Of a stretch of DNA of 64,000 nucleotides, positions 6,789 to 16,327 are shown piece after piece. A program made the translations under genes and the position numbers. Every line of letters begins with the position of its first letter. Positions within the stretch are counted from its first letter, which is position 1. A model generated the notes under the pieces. That model saw only the letters and a list, made by a program, of their open reading frames with translations. It made no database searches and was not told where the DNA came from. Source of the DNA: Anaerolineaceae bacterium (GTDB lineage: Bacteria > Chloroflexota > Anaerolineae > Aggregatilineales > Phototrophicaceae); the NCBI GenBank assembly GCA_016124855.1, contig WGMX01000020.1:248001-312000 (forward strand), in the 5' to 3' direction.

Positions 6789-9716
6789 TCAGCGCATATA
6801 TCGCCGCAGCCATGCCGCTTCGATAGCATCTCCCACTTCGTACCAACTAGGGTCTACGATTATGACCAAGCTTTTATAGTGTTTCCATTCAGCCTGTGCT
6901 TTGTCATATTGGCGCGTCGCCAAATACAGCAGCGCGCGATCCGCATAGGGCTGCGTATATTGCGGATTGGCTTTGATGGCCGCGTTGTAGTCCGCGATGG
7001 CTTTCGAATACAACCGTTTAGCATAATAGGTTCGGCCACGCCCGTCGAATGCATACGCATTTTGAGGTTCAAGTTCGATAGCTTTATTGAAGTCCAGCAG
7101 CGCTTTGTCGTATTGTTTGCGTTCGTGATAGACCCATCCGCGATTTGCGTAAACCCATCCCAAGTGCGAGTTGAGCAGCAGCGCTTGATTAAGATCGACC
7201 AGCGCTTTATCGTACTGTTTCATACTGAGGTAGGCTGACCCTCGATTGCCATACGCCCACGCATTTTTGGGATTCAATTTGATGACTGCCGTAAAATCGG
7301 TGATGGCTTTGTCATACAACAGCAAGGTCATGTAGGTGTAACCACGACCCGAAAAAGCATCAATATCGTTGGGGTTGAGTTTGAGAGCAGTCGTAAAATC
7401 GGCGATGGCTTTGTCGTAGGCTCTCGTGACGAAATAGACGTTCGCCCGACCGGTGTAACCGGCTGAAAACTGCGGGCCAATTTTGATAGCCTGTGTGTAA
7501 TCCGTGATGGCTTTGTCGCATTCCTTCAGATTGCGGTAGGTATAGCCACGTCCCCATAGGGCATACACATCTTTGTTATTGAGCGCAATCGCTTGGTCGA
7601 AATCTTTGAGCGCTTTGTCATATTGTCCGAGTCCGGAATACGACCAACCTCTGCCAGCATAAGCATCGCCTAGACGTGGGAGAAATGCGATGGCTTGATT
7701 GAAATCAATTATTGCCCTGTCGTACTCCCCACGAAGGTTATAGATCAAACCGCGATTGCTGTAGGTATAACCGTCACTGGAATTGAGTACCAGCGCTTTG
7801 TTATAGTCTGCCATTGCCAGATCATATTTTGCGAGGTGGTAATAAGCCAAGCCACGGTTGGCATAAACCCATGCGTAATCCGGATTGATCGAGAGGGCGC
7901 TGTTGTAGTCAGCGATGGCTTGGTCGTATTCGCCGCGCTTATCGTTGACCATGCCACGATTGCCGTAGGCTTCCGCATAATTGGGATCTAAATCCAGCGC
8001 CTTGTTGAAGTCAAACAGTGCTTTGTCATAGTCATTCAAATAAACGTAGGTCAGGCCGCGACCGTTGTAATCCCACGGGTTGTAGGGGTCAAGGATCACC
8101 GCCTTATTATAATCCGCCAGCGCTTTGTTGTATTCCTGTAGCACGTAATAAGACAGGCCGCGGTTGCCATAGGCATAGGCATTAGCGGGTTGCAGCTCGA
8201 TGACTTTATCAAAGTCAATAACTGCGTCGTCGTACAATTTGAGACTGAAGTAAGCTACACCGCGACCAAAATAAGCCTCCCAGTAATCGGGATTTTTCTC
8301 GATAGCCGCGCTGAAATCGTCAATCGCACTATCATATTTCTGAATCTCAGAGTAGGCTTTACCCCGCTTGTAGAACAACTCCGGCTCGTATGAAGCCAAG
8401 TCAATCGCTTTACTATAATCCTTGATGGCGTCTTTATAGCGGTTCAAGGCGGCATAAGCATCAGCCCGATCCTTATACGCTTCATAATAATCCGGCGACC
8501 GTTTAATCAACTCGGTCAAATCGGTTATCGCGTGGGCATAATCCTGCAAATCATCCAAATAGATATGGGCGCGTGTGTACAGCACATAAATATTGTCAGG
8601 ATTGAGTTCCAGTACTTTGCTGTAATCGGCAATCGCTTTGTCGTAATCTTCTAATTGATACTTATAAAGCGATGCGCGGCTGGTATAAGCGTCGCTGTAG
8701 GTTGGATCAAGCGCGATGGCTTTGGTGTAATCCGCTATCGCCTTGTCAATTTCGTCATCGGAGTAGCTGTAAATATCGCCGCGTTCTTTATAAGCGGTGG
8801 TGTTTTTGGGATTTAAGGCAATCGCTTTGCTGTAGTCCGCGATCGCCTTGTCGCTGTCTTCCGCGTAATAATAATAATTTCGCGCGCGGTAGATGTAGAT
8901 TTGGTCATTATCCGGTTGCAGCCGAATCGCTTGGCTGTAATCATCAATCGCCTTGTCGTACTCGTCCAAGCGCTGATAAATCATGGCACGGCTCAAATAG
9001 GCCGCAGCAAAGTCAGGATGCGAATCAATCACCTCTGTGGCGATGTTCAGTGCCGCCTCATATTCCCCGCTGTTAAGCCGCAAATTAGCCGTGACCAACT
9101 GCTCGCTGATCTGTTGGTTTGTTTGGGCTTCAGCGATTTGTAAGGCTGCTGCCGTAAGCGTGACGGGAACCGGAGTCAGGGTCATATTGGCGAAAGCCAT
9201 CTGCGTTTGTGCGATTTGGGCTTGCTGCTGCGCTGCTTCTTGTGCCCGATTTGCCAATGCCGCTTGCGCGTCGGCGGTACTTTGGGCATTCAGGGCTGCG
9301 CCTTGCGCAACTGTCGCCGTCACCGCTTGTGCTTCAGCTTTGCCTTGATTAACCGTCGCTGTTGCTGCCGCGTTGAGTGCTTTGTCCTGTTCAACTGCTG
9401 CCGTCGCCGCTTGATTTTCGGCCTGTCCCTGTGCCAGAGTGGCTCTGGCTGCCGCTTGCTCGGCTTGACCTTGTGCGACAGCAGCGCTTGCCGCTGCTTG
9501 ATGTCCTTCTGTCGCCTGAGCAACGGCTGTCGCTTGACCGAATAGGGCTGCGCCTTGAGCGACCGTCGCGGTTAAGGCGGCTTCCTGTGCTTGGATTTCA
9601 ACAACCGTCGCACCGACCGCGATGATAATGGCGATGACGGTTGCTGCGCCCAATATCATGGCCCACCGCCGGTAGCGCTGAAGTTGTGCTGTAAGCTGCG
9701 TTTGATCTTCGGACAT
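6789..9716 (-). CDS. membrane-anchored TPR protein with coiled stalk
   Basis: 975 residues. A short cytoplasmic head is followed by one transmembrane helix (18-40). A low-complexity stalk (about 42-175) is built from repeated ATVAQG / AxAVAQ units and is probably coiled-coil. From about 205 to the C-terminus run some 22 tetratricopeptide repeats with the usual G/A-x-A-Y and Y-x-x-A-I-x-D-Y pattern. TPR arrays bind other proteins; the topology suggests a long rod on one face of the membrane. AAAGGT lies 11 bases before the ATG. It shares the stalk design with the TIR-TPR gene 1.4 kb away, so the two are probably paralogous. Partner and function are unknown. Confidence 0.85.
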   Translation of the reverse strand: MSEDQTQLTAQLQRYRRWAMILGAATVIAIIIAVGATVVEIQAQEAALTATVAQGAALFGQATAVAQATEGHQAAASAAVAQGQAEQAAARATLAQGQAENQAATAAVEQDKALNAAATATVNQGKAEAQAVTATVAQGAALNAQSTADAQAALANRAQEAAQQQAQIAQTQMAFANMTLTPVPVTLTAAALQIAEAQTNQQISEQLVTANLRLNSGEYEAALNIATEVIDSHPDFAAAYLSRAMIYQRLDEYDKAIDDYSQAIRLQPDNDQIYIYRARNYYYYAEDSDKAIADYSKAIALNPKNTTAYKERGDIYSYSDDEIDKAIADYTKAIALDPTYSDAYTSRASLYKYQLEDYDKAIADYSKVLELNPDNIYVLYTRAHIYLDDLQDYAHAITDLTELIKRSPDYYEAYKDRADAYAALNRYKDAIKDYSKAIDLASYEPELFYKRGKAYSEIQKYDSAIDDFSAAIEKNPDYWEAYFGRGVAYFSLKLYDDAVIDFDKVIELQPANAYAYGNRGLSYYVLQEYNKALADYNKAVILDPYNPWDYNGRGLTYVYLNDYDKALFDFNKALDLDPNYAEAYGNRGMVNDKRGEYDQAIADYNSALSINPDYAWVYANRGLAYYHLAKYDLAMADYNKALVLNSSDGYTYSNRGLIYNLRGEYDRAIIDFNQAIAFLPRLGDAYAGRGWSYSGLGQYDKALKDFDQAIALNNKDVYALWGRGYTYRNLKECDKAITDYTQAIKIGPQFSAGYTGRANVYFVTRAYDKAIADFTTALKLNPNDIDAFSGRGYTYMTLLLYDKAITDFTAVIKLNPKNAWAYGNRGSAYLSMKQYDKALVDLNQALLLNSHLGWVYANRGWVYHERKQYDKALLDFNKAIELEPQNAYAFDGRGRTYYAKRLYSKAIADYNAAIKANPQYTQPYADRALLYLATRQYDKAQAEWKHYKSLVIIVDPSWYEVGDAIEAAWLRRYMR

Positions 9717-9838
9717 TAAAATTTACCTTTATCATCAATCATATATTTTTATATTCTAGACTATTTACGATAATCCTAAACCTTGTGAATTGATTTCGAT
9801 TCAATATCGGCAGCGGGGGTTAGAAAATTCGAACAAAA

Positions 9839-9871
9839 TAGCACCAACCTTCATATTGAAGATCGGTGCTA
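9839..9871 (-). terminator. terminator of the 353-residue TPR gene
   Basis: Read on the minus strand, TAGCACC pairs with GGTGCTA (plus positions 9865-9871 and 9839-9845), with a nested CTTCA/TGAAG stem. It is followed by TTTTG. It begins about 20 bases after the stop codon at 9892, so it ends that transcript before the next TPR gene. Confidence 0.6.
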
Positions 9872-9891
9872 AAAACGGTCATCACGACAAA

Positions 9892-10953
9892 TTATTTCGC
9901 GGGTGTCGGTGTGGCTTTAAGTTGGGCTTCGGCATCTTTGCGATAGATGTTGTCGGCATACGACAGCGTCTCGCCCAGCGCCTCCATCTGCTTCCAATCG
10001 GCCAAGGCTTCTTGATAGCGCTTGAGCAAATAGTAACACTCGGCTCTGAATAAATACGCATCCGGTTTTTGGGGCTGCGCTGCAATCACTTTATCGAAGT
10101 CGGCAACCGCTTCGTCATACTTTTGGGTGAAGAAAAAGCTGATGCCCCGGCTGTAATAGGCTTGCAGATCATCCGGTTTCAGCGTGATGACGCTGCTGTA
10201 ATCCGCAATCGCTTTATCATATTGATACAGTTCGCCGTAACTAATGGCACGGTTCATAAACGCCGCGGTGAACGTCTCATCCAGTTCGATGGCTTTTGAA
10301 TAATCGGCAACGGCGTCCTTATATTGTTTGAGATAATAGGCCATTAGACCGCGATTGAAATAGGCCAAGCTATAATCCGCGTTTAAGTCGATGGCTTTGG
10401 AAAAATCTGCCGCCGCCGTTTTATACTGCTTCAGTTTGGCATAGGTGCTGCCCCGGTCGTTATAAATCGTCTCATCCGTCGGGTCAAGCGCCTCCGCTTT
10501 GGCGTAATCATCCAGCGCCTTCTCATATTCTTGGGTTGCGTCGTAGATAATGGCACGGTTATGGTACACCAGCGCAAAACGGGGATTAATCTCAATAGCT
10601 TTGGTGTAATCGGCAGCGGCGTTTTCAAGCAGCCCTAAGTCGCGAAACGCTGTTCCACGGCTTTCGTAAAATTTAGCGGACTGCGGATTCAGGCGAAGGG
10701 CTTCAGAAAAGTCAGCAATCGCTTTGGCGTATTCACCCTTGTTATAAAGATCCAGTCCACGATCATAAAATTCTTCTGCCGTCGTCGGCTGCGTTTCTCC
10801 AGTACTTTGCTCGATGCTCATATCGGCATTTCTGAGCTGAAGGCTGCTGTCTTTCGCCATCCCGACCATCGGAAAAATCGTGATGAAGAAGGCAGCCCCC
10901 AACCAACCAATAAACCATCGAAGTAAAGTTCGCTTCTGATTACTCATGCTCAT
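9892..10953 (-). CDS. secreted or membrane-anchored TPR protein
   Basis: 353 residues. An N-terminal hydrophobic segment (about 12-33, WFIGWLGAAFFITIFPMVGMA) ends in A-K, compatible with a signal peptide or anchor. A short polar linker is followed by about eight TPRs (about 58-335) and a Pro-rich tail ending TPTPAK. It lacks the ATVAQG stalk of its two larger neighbours. The shared strand and similar TPR sequence suggest that the three arose by local duplication. Role unknown beyond protein binding. Confidence 0.8.
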   Translation of the reverse strand: MSMSNQKRTLLRWFIGWLGAAFFITIFPMVGMAKDSSLQLRNADMSIEQSTGETQPTTAEEFYDRGLDLYNKGEYAKAIADFSEALRLNPQSAKFYESRGTAFRDLGLLENAAADYTKAIEINPRFALVYHNRAIIYDATQEYEKALDDYAKAEALDPTDETIYNDRGSTYAKLKQYKTAAADFSKAIDLNADYSLAYFNRGLMAYYLKQYKDAVADYSKAIELDETFTAAFMNRAISYGELYQYDKAIADYSSVITLKPDDLQAYYSRGISFFFTQKYDEAVADFDKVIAAQPQKPDAYLFRAECYYLLKRYQEALADWKQMEALGETLSYADNIYRKDAEAQLKATPTPAK

Positions 10954-11088
10954 GCTTGATGCCCATCACCTGAAATGATTCGTTAGACTCTCATCATAAA
11001 GCCAACATGAGTATCAGAGGTGTAAGATCAACATGATATCTGAAAGCCTAATGCAAACCTGCTTCACTAGACGGCAAAAACCGAATTT

Positions 11089-13893
11089 TTAACCTTCTGG
11101 TGTCACGGTAACAACAGTTGCGGCCTCTATACGCAATTTATCAATTTGAGCGGGTAAAACTCCACCTCTTTTTTCGAATTCATTCCAATCTGTAAGTGCT
11201 TTTTCGTATTCTTCAGTTGCGTAATAAGCTAAACCGCGTGCAAGGTATACATTCATATTAGAAGTTTGGAGATTAACGGCGATGTTGAAATCTCCGATGG
11301 CTTTTTCGTATTCTTTGAGATTTAAAAAAACCAAGCCTCGATTTGCAAAAGCTACATCATCGTTTGGGTTAAGTTGAATTGCTACAGTGTAATCATTTAT
11401 AGCTTCTTCATACTGTTTTATGTCTCTATAAGCATTGCCTCTATTAAAATATGCTCGTTGATACTTAGAATCAATCTTAATCGCTGCAGTGAAATCTGCT
11501 ATAGCATTATCGAATTGTTTTAACCTTGCGTAAGCAACGCCACGGTTATAATACGCACGTTTGTTTTGAGGATCAAGCTCAACAACTTTATTGAAATCCT
11601 TTGTAGCTTGTTCATATTGACTTAAATCGGCATATGCAAAACCACGGCTGGTATAAGCGGCTCCATATTGTGGGTCAATTTCAATGGCTTTTGAGTAATC
11701 TCTTAGAGCATTGTCATAATTGCTAAGTGCAACGTAAGCATCGCCACGATTTTTGTAGGCTTCTGAATCATTTATATTGAATTCGATAACTTTATTGAAA
11801 TCTGCTATAGCATTTTCATATTGCTTATAATTGAAGTAAGCAAGGCCACGATTGAAATAGGGATCACTGGTTGTAGGGTCAAGTTCAATAGCTTTTGTAT
11901 AATCTATTATGGCCTCATCATATTGTTTCAACATGTTGTATATCAGGCCGCGATTATTATAGGCTATAACTTCGCTAGGTTTAATTTCAATTGCTTTAGT
12001 ATAATCTGCAATTGCGTTGTCATATTGATTAAGTGCTTCATATGTTTGAGCACGCTTGATATATGTATCTGTATCGGTTGCGTCAAGTTCAATTGTTTTA
12101 GAGTAATCGGCAAGGGCTTCATTATTCTGATTGAGTTTCGTGTACATGGAAGCACGATTTCGGTAGGCCTGGACAAACTTAATATCCAGCTCAATTGCTT
12201 TAGAGTATTCAACAATGGCCTGTTTGTAGTTTTCTAAGGCTTGGTAAGCATTGCCTCTATTGTTATAAACAATAACGTATGATGGATCGAATTCGATTGC
12301 TTTCGAATAATTTGCGATAGCAAGATCATATTGTTTCAGCCCTTCATAAGCAGTACCTAAGTTGTTATAAAATGTTGCTTCCTTTGGGTCAAGTTCAATT
12401 GCTTTTCGAAAATCGTCGCGTGCTTTCTCGTACTCTTGGGTAGCCTCATAGATAAGGCCACGATTACTATAGTTACTGGAATTCTTAGGGGCAATTTTAA
12501 TTGCGACTGAAAAATCGGTTAATGCGTTATCATACTGTTTCAGCTTGCCATAAACAATTGCACGGTTACCGTATGCAGTAACATTATCTGGATCGAGTTC
12601 TATGGCCTTTGAATAATCGACAATCGATTTTTCGAATTGATTCATACCTGCATAAATCATCGCTCGACTAATATAAGCAAAAGCTCTATTTGGATAATCC
12701 TCCACTATCTTATTAACAATTTGTAGGGCTGCTCCATTCTGTTTATCCGCAACTCTTAATACGGCATTGGCAAGTCTCGAAGCAATGTCTTGCTCATAAA
12801 TTGCGTTTAGTGCTGATGCGGCAATTGCAGCCACTGTAGGAGGTATTGCAGTTAATGTAGATCTAACAATAACGACTTGAGCCTGAGCTTCTTTTGCATC
12901 TTTTAGTGAAATATTGGCCTGCGCAACTGCGGTTTCTTGTGCATAAATAGCTGCACCCTGTGCCAAAGTCGCCGTTGCTGCTGCGTTCTGAGCTTTTCCT
13001 TGTTCTAATGTTGCTGTGATAACTGCCTCTCGTGCCTCATTTGCTTGTGCAATGGCAGTTCCTTGTGCATAAATAGCTGCGCCTTGAGCAACAGTTGCTG
13101 TCGCTGCGGCTTGCTGTGATTGCACACCAATAACAGAAGCAACTGCAGCAGCCAACAAAGCTATTAAACCAACAATTCCTAATCCAACTGCTGCTTTACG
13201 AAACCTTTTGATTTGTGAATCACGAAGAGCTTGTAGTGCAGTTTGTTCATCTTCGGCGCGTCGACTATTTCGGATGTATTCCTCATGTTGCTTTGTAGGC
13301 TTAGGGTCTTTAGTAAAACTGTCTTGCAACCAATTTTCCGCAAAATTGAGGTTATCTCCGCTTAGTAGGTAACTAGGATTTTTTCCGCTACGTTCCCATT
13401 CCAAGGCAAGATTCTGGTACCGAGTGTGGGCTTTGATGTGAGGTTGATCGCTTTCAAGCGTTTTTATCAGTGCAGCAAATTCGGCTTCAAAGCGCTCATC
13501 ATGCTCAAAAAATGTCCAGTTTAGATGTCGCAGATAATCCCAATTGTCTCGCGCTTGCTGTTCCCACTGTAAATCCATCCATGAGCCTTTAATTCGCTTT
13601 TCAACTTCGCCTTCTATTTTCTGGCGCATAAGTGGTACAACCCGTTTGTGGTTGGCCTTGGCATAGCTTAATTCGCGCTGACATATTTCACTAATTAGCC
13701 AATTTTCAGTGACAACACAGATAAATGCGTCTGCATTCTCAACCCCTCGCTCAATTTCTCGCCACCAATCTTCTCCACGCGGAATATCCTGCCAATCAAC
13801 CCAAATCACATGATTAGCCTCTACAAATGCTGTGTTTAGGCGTTGGACAAATTCAGCATCTTTGCGTGAGTATGAAATAAACGCATCAGACAT
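11089..13893 (-). CDS. TIR domain - transmembrane - TPR protein
   Basis: 934 residues. Residues 1-145 are a TIR domain: box 1 AFISYSRKD, then WVDWQDIPRGEDWW, and SEICQREL with Glu74 in the position of the NADase catalytic Glu. A linker leads to one transmembrane helix (about 234-257), an ATVAQG-type stalk (about 260-345), and some fifteen TPRs (about 385-920). Bacterial TIR domains hydrolyse NAD+ or make signalling nucleotides, often in antiphage defence. Here the TIR head would be cytoplasmic and the TPR rod on the other side of the membrane, as in a receptor; orientation is inferred. No effector gene is adjacent. The gene is noticeably more AT-rich than the TPR genes to its left. Confidence 0.88.
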   Translation of the reverse strand: MSDAFISYSRKDAEFVQRLNTAFVEANHVIWVDWQDIPRGEDWWREIERGVENADAFICVVTENWLISEICQRELSYAKANHKRVVPLMRQKIEGEVEKRIKGSWMDLQWEQQARDNWDYLRHLNWTFFEHDERFEAEFAALIKTLESDQPHIKAHTRYQNLALEWERSGKNPSYLLSGDNLNFAENWLQDSFTKDPKPTKQHEEYIRNSRRAEDEQTALQALRDSQIKRFRKAAVGLGIVGLIALLAAAVASVIGVQSQQAAATATVAQGAAIYAQGTAIAQANEAREAVITATLEQGKAQNAAATATLAQGAAIYAQETAVAQANISLKDAKEAQAQVVIVRSTLTAIPPTVAAIAASALNAIYEQDIASRLANAVLRVADKQNGAALQIVNKIVEDYPNRAFAYISRAMIYAGMNQFEKSIVDYSKAIELDPDNVTAYGNRAIVYGKLKQYDNALTDFSVAIKIAPKNSSNYSNRGLIYEATQEYEKARDDFRKAIELDPKEATFYNNLGTAYEGLKQYDLAIANYSKAIEFDPSYVIVYNNRGNAYQALENYKQAIVEYSKAIELDIKFVQAYRNRASMYTKLNQNNEALADYSKTIELDATDTDTYIKRAQTYEALNQYDNAIADYTKAIEIKPSEVIAYNNRGLIYNMLKQYDEAIIDYTKAIELDPTTSDPYFNRGLAYFNYKQYENAIADFNKVIEFNINDSEAYKNRGDAYVALSNYDNALRDYSKAIEIDPQYGAAYTSRGFAYADLSQYEQATKDFNKVVELDPQNKRAYYNRGVAYARLKQFDNAIADFTAAIKIDSKYQRAYFNRGNAYRDIKQYEEAINDYTVAIQLNPNDDVAFANRGLVFLNLKEYEKAIGDFNIAVNLQTSNMNVYLARGLAYYATEEYEKALTDWNEFEKRGGVLPAQIDKLRIEAATVVTVTPEG

Positions 13894-14030
13894 TCATATT
13901 TACCTTTATCGCCAATAATGAATTCCATTATTCTAGCTTATTAATTCAAACCTTGCAGCATCCTCAAAAGGTTGAATTGCTTATCATTTAAAATATCCCA
14001 AATCCTCTCTCAAATTTCCCAAATTTACCC

Positions 14031-14059
14031 TTGCTTTCGTCGCCCTTCTGTTCTACAAT
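14031..14059 (+). promoter_or_regulatory. sigma70-type promoter candidate for the helicase/nuclease operon
   Basis: TTGCTT (14031-14036) and TACAAT (14054-14059) are separated by exactly 17 bases. Transcription would start near 14066 and leave a leader of about 155 bases before the ATG at 14222. The boxes are good but not perfect and there is no experimental support. Confidence 0.4.
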
Positions 14060-14157
14060 AACACACTCGATTTTGACCGTTTTCGCAGCCAAAAAATCTT
14101 TATATCAATCTGCTCATTGCCCTCTACATCTTGATAATCTAGTTTCTTGTTATGACC

Positions 14158-14180
14158 TTTGTGTTCTTTGTGACTTTATG
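14158..14180 (+). repeat. dispersed CTTTGTG phrase repeat, copy 1
   Basis: TTTGTGTTCTTTGTGACTTT belongs to a phrase that recurs at 18624-18654, 25246-25283 and, inverted, at 54940-54976. Each of the three plus-strand copies lies shortly before a start codon or over the 5' end of a gene. Confidence 0.5.
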
Positions 14181-14221
14181 GTTCAATCTGTTTTCATCTG
14201 CCGAGTAGATCGGAAAACCCA

Positions 14222-16327
14222 ATGCGTTTACTCAAAAACCAGCAAGCCGTCGCCAAAGAAAACCTCGACAAAACCATTTTCTTAGAAGGCGTGGCTGGCA
14301 CGGGCAAAACCACCGCCGCCATCGAGCGGGTGAAGCAGTTATTGCGCGAAGGGGTGGATGCTGACTCAATCCTGATTCTAGTTCCGCAGGCCACCTTAGC
14401 TGCCCCTTATAAAGATGCCCTGCGCCGTTCACGCGTCGAAAATGGAGCCAACGTCCGCACCGCGACGCTCGGCAGCTTGGCTTATCAAGTCATTGATCTG
14501 TTTTGGCCGATTATTGCCGAAGAAGTCGGCGTGACTCATCCGCAGGAGCGTCCGCATTTCCTCAGCCTCGAACTGGTGCAGTATTACATGACGCGCTATG
14601 TCGAGCCGGAAATCGCACGGCGGGACTATTTCAACAGCCTGCATGTTCCCAAGAACCGTCTCTATACGCAAATTGTCGATAATCTGAACAAAGCCGCGCT
14701 GGTTGGGTTTCCTTACCGCACCATCGGCGAACGCCTTAAGTCGGCATGGACGGGCGACAGCGCCCAAGCCTATGTCTATGACGATGCTCAAGCCTGCGCC
14801 AATCTCTTCCGCGAGATTTGCCGCAAGAACAACTTGCTCGATTTCTCGCTGCAAATGGAAATCTTCGCCAAGCAGTTATGGACTCTGCCGCAGCCGCGCA
14901 AATATCTCACCGATCAATATCGTCACTTGATTGTGGATAATGTCGAAGAAGAATCACCCATCATGCACGGCATTATTGCCGACTGGCTCGGTGAATGTGA
15001 CTCGGCCCTCATCATCTACGATGCCGAAGCCGGTTATCGCCGCTTCCTCGGTTCTGATTCGATCAATGCTTATAATCTGAAAGCCGCCTGCGAAGTGCAG
15101 ATCGAACTGGATAAAGGGCGTGTGATGTCGCCCGAAATCGAAGCCTTTCAGGTCGAAATCGCCCGCAGCCTCGGTCGGCCTGATCTTGATAAACCCGACA
15201 CGGATCCGCGTGAGGCCATCGCTTACGCCGACAACCGTTACCTGCCACAGATGATCGATTGGACGGTGGATAACATCGCCTCGCTCATTCACGATCAAGG
15301 CGTGTCGCCCAAGGAAATCGTCATCCTGTCGGCCTTCCTGCCGGATGCACTGCGCTTTGCTTTGCAAACCCGTTTGAATGAACGCGGCATTCCCAGCCGG
15401 ACGCATCGCCCTTCCCGTGCTTTGCATGAAGAACCTGCCGTTCGCACCCTCATCACATTGGCGAAACTGGCACATCCGCAGTGGATGAATCCACCCGAAA
15501 AGTATGACATGGCCTTCGCGCTGACATCCTCCATAGGCGAGCTGGATTTGGTACGCGCCCGTTTGCTCATCGACATCCTGTTCCGTGATGGACAAATTTT
15601 GCCTTTTGAACGCATCACTGACCCCAAAGTCCAAGCCCGCATCACCTTTGACTTGGCGAACCGTTATGAACGCCTCCGTAAATGGATTGACAAATACCAA
15701 CAAAGCGAACCGCTGGCCTTGGATGCCTTCTTCAGCAAGCTCTTTGGTGAAGTCCTGTCGCAGCCCAACTTCGGCTTCCACCAGCAGTATGATGCCGTCA
15801 ATGCCGCCGCTAATCTGATTGACTCAGCACGGGAATTCCGTCAAACCGTCACCCGCATCGAACCCGATATTCCCGCCGCTTCAGAGTACATTCGCATGGT
15901 CGATATGGGCGTGATTGCCAACCAATACGTCCGTGACCGTGAAGCCGGTGAAAAAGACGCGGTACTCATCGCGCCGGCTTACACCTTCCTGACCAACAAC
16001 GTTCCGGTGGAATATCAATTCTGGCTGAACATCGGCAGCAGTGGTTGGGGGCAGCGCCTGTATCAACCGCTGACGCAGCCTTATGTCCTCAGCCGCCAAT
16101 GGATAGATGGCAACAAATGGGACGACGAGCATGAAGTCATCGCCAATCAGGAAGCCCTTTACGAATTAGTCATCGGTTTAATTCGTCGCTGTCGTCAGCG
16201 TATTTATCTCGGTTTCAGCCAATATGGTGAGCAGGGGTTTGAACAGCGCGGCGCGTTATTGGTCGCCGTCCAAAATATGCTCCGCCGTCTGGTAAGAGAG
16301 GATAACGATGTTCAAAGCGCGTCCTAA
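14222..16327 (+). CDS. UvrD/Rep-superfamily helicase-like protein, AddB-like
   Basis: 701 residues. An intact Walker A, GVAGTGKT (23-30), is the UvrD/AddAB type. The Walker B region is unusual, LIVDNVEEES in place of the DExxD of active helicases. Later helicase motifs are weak. This resembles AddB or RecC-like subunits, where a degenerate helicase scans DNA next to an active one. The downstream genes encode an active UvrD-type helicase (20-base overlap) and a RecB-type nuclease, so a three-subunit helicase-nuclease for double-strand-break processing is likely. No nuclease domain of its own was seen. Cytoplasmic. Start chosen as the ATG at 14222. Confidence 0.8.
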   Translation: MRLLKNQQAVAKENLDKTIFLEGVAGTGKTTAAIERVKQLLREGVDADSILILVPQATLAAPYKDALRRSRVENGANVRTATLGSLAYQVIDLFWPIIAEEVGVTHPQERPHFLSLELVQYYMTRYVEPEIARRDYFNSLHVPKNRLYTQIVDNLNKAALVGFPYRTIGERLKSAWTGDSAQAYVYDDAQACANLFREICRKNNLLDFSLQMEIFAKQLWTLPQPRKYLTDQYRHLIVDNVEEESPIMHGIIADWLGECDSALIIYDAEAGYRRFLGSDSINAYNLKAACEVQIELDKGRVMSPEIEAFQVEIARSLGRPDLDKPDTDPREAIAYADNRYLPQMIDWTVDNIASLIHDQGVSPKEIVILSAFLPDALRFALQTRLNERGIPSRTHRPSRALHEEPAVRTLITLAKLAHPQWMNPPEKYDMAFALTSSIGELDLVRARLLIDILFRDGQILPFERITDPKVQARITFDLANRYERLRKWIDKYQQSEPLALDAFFSKLFGEVLSQPNFGFHQQYDAVNAAANLIDSAREFRQTVTRIEPDIPAASEYIRMVDMGVIANQYVRDREAGEKDAVLIAPAYTFLTNNVPVEYQFWLNIGSSGWGQRLYQPLTQPYVLSRQWIDGNKWDDEHEVIANQEALYELVIGLIRRCRQRIYLGFSQYGEQGFEQRGALLVAVQNMLRRLVREDNDVQSAS

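Larger units (their letters stand above)
13894..14221. other. divergent intergenic region before the helicase operon
   Basis: 328 AT-rich bases between the TIR-TPR gene and the first helicase gene. They hold a promoter candidate at 14031-14059 for the rightward operon and a 'CTTTGTGTTCTTTGTG' phrase repeat at 14158-14180. No other feature was seen. Confidence 0.5.

Noticed and set aside
7000..9000. Regularly spaced DNA repeats of about 102 bases, considered as a CRISPR-like or satellite array
   Set aside because: The period equals 34 codons, the units are degenerate and fully explained by tetratricopeptide repeats.
6860..9625. Many open frames on both strands across the TPR gene
   Set aside because: They are by-products of the repeated codon pattern of the TPRs and of the ATVAQG stalk.
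14031..14285. 84-codon frame overlapping the start of the AddB-like gene
   Set aside because: Low-quality, Cys-rich translation over a promoter-like region; it overlaps a well-supported gene start.
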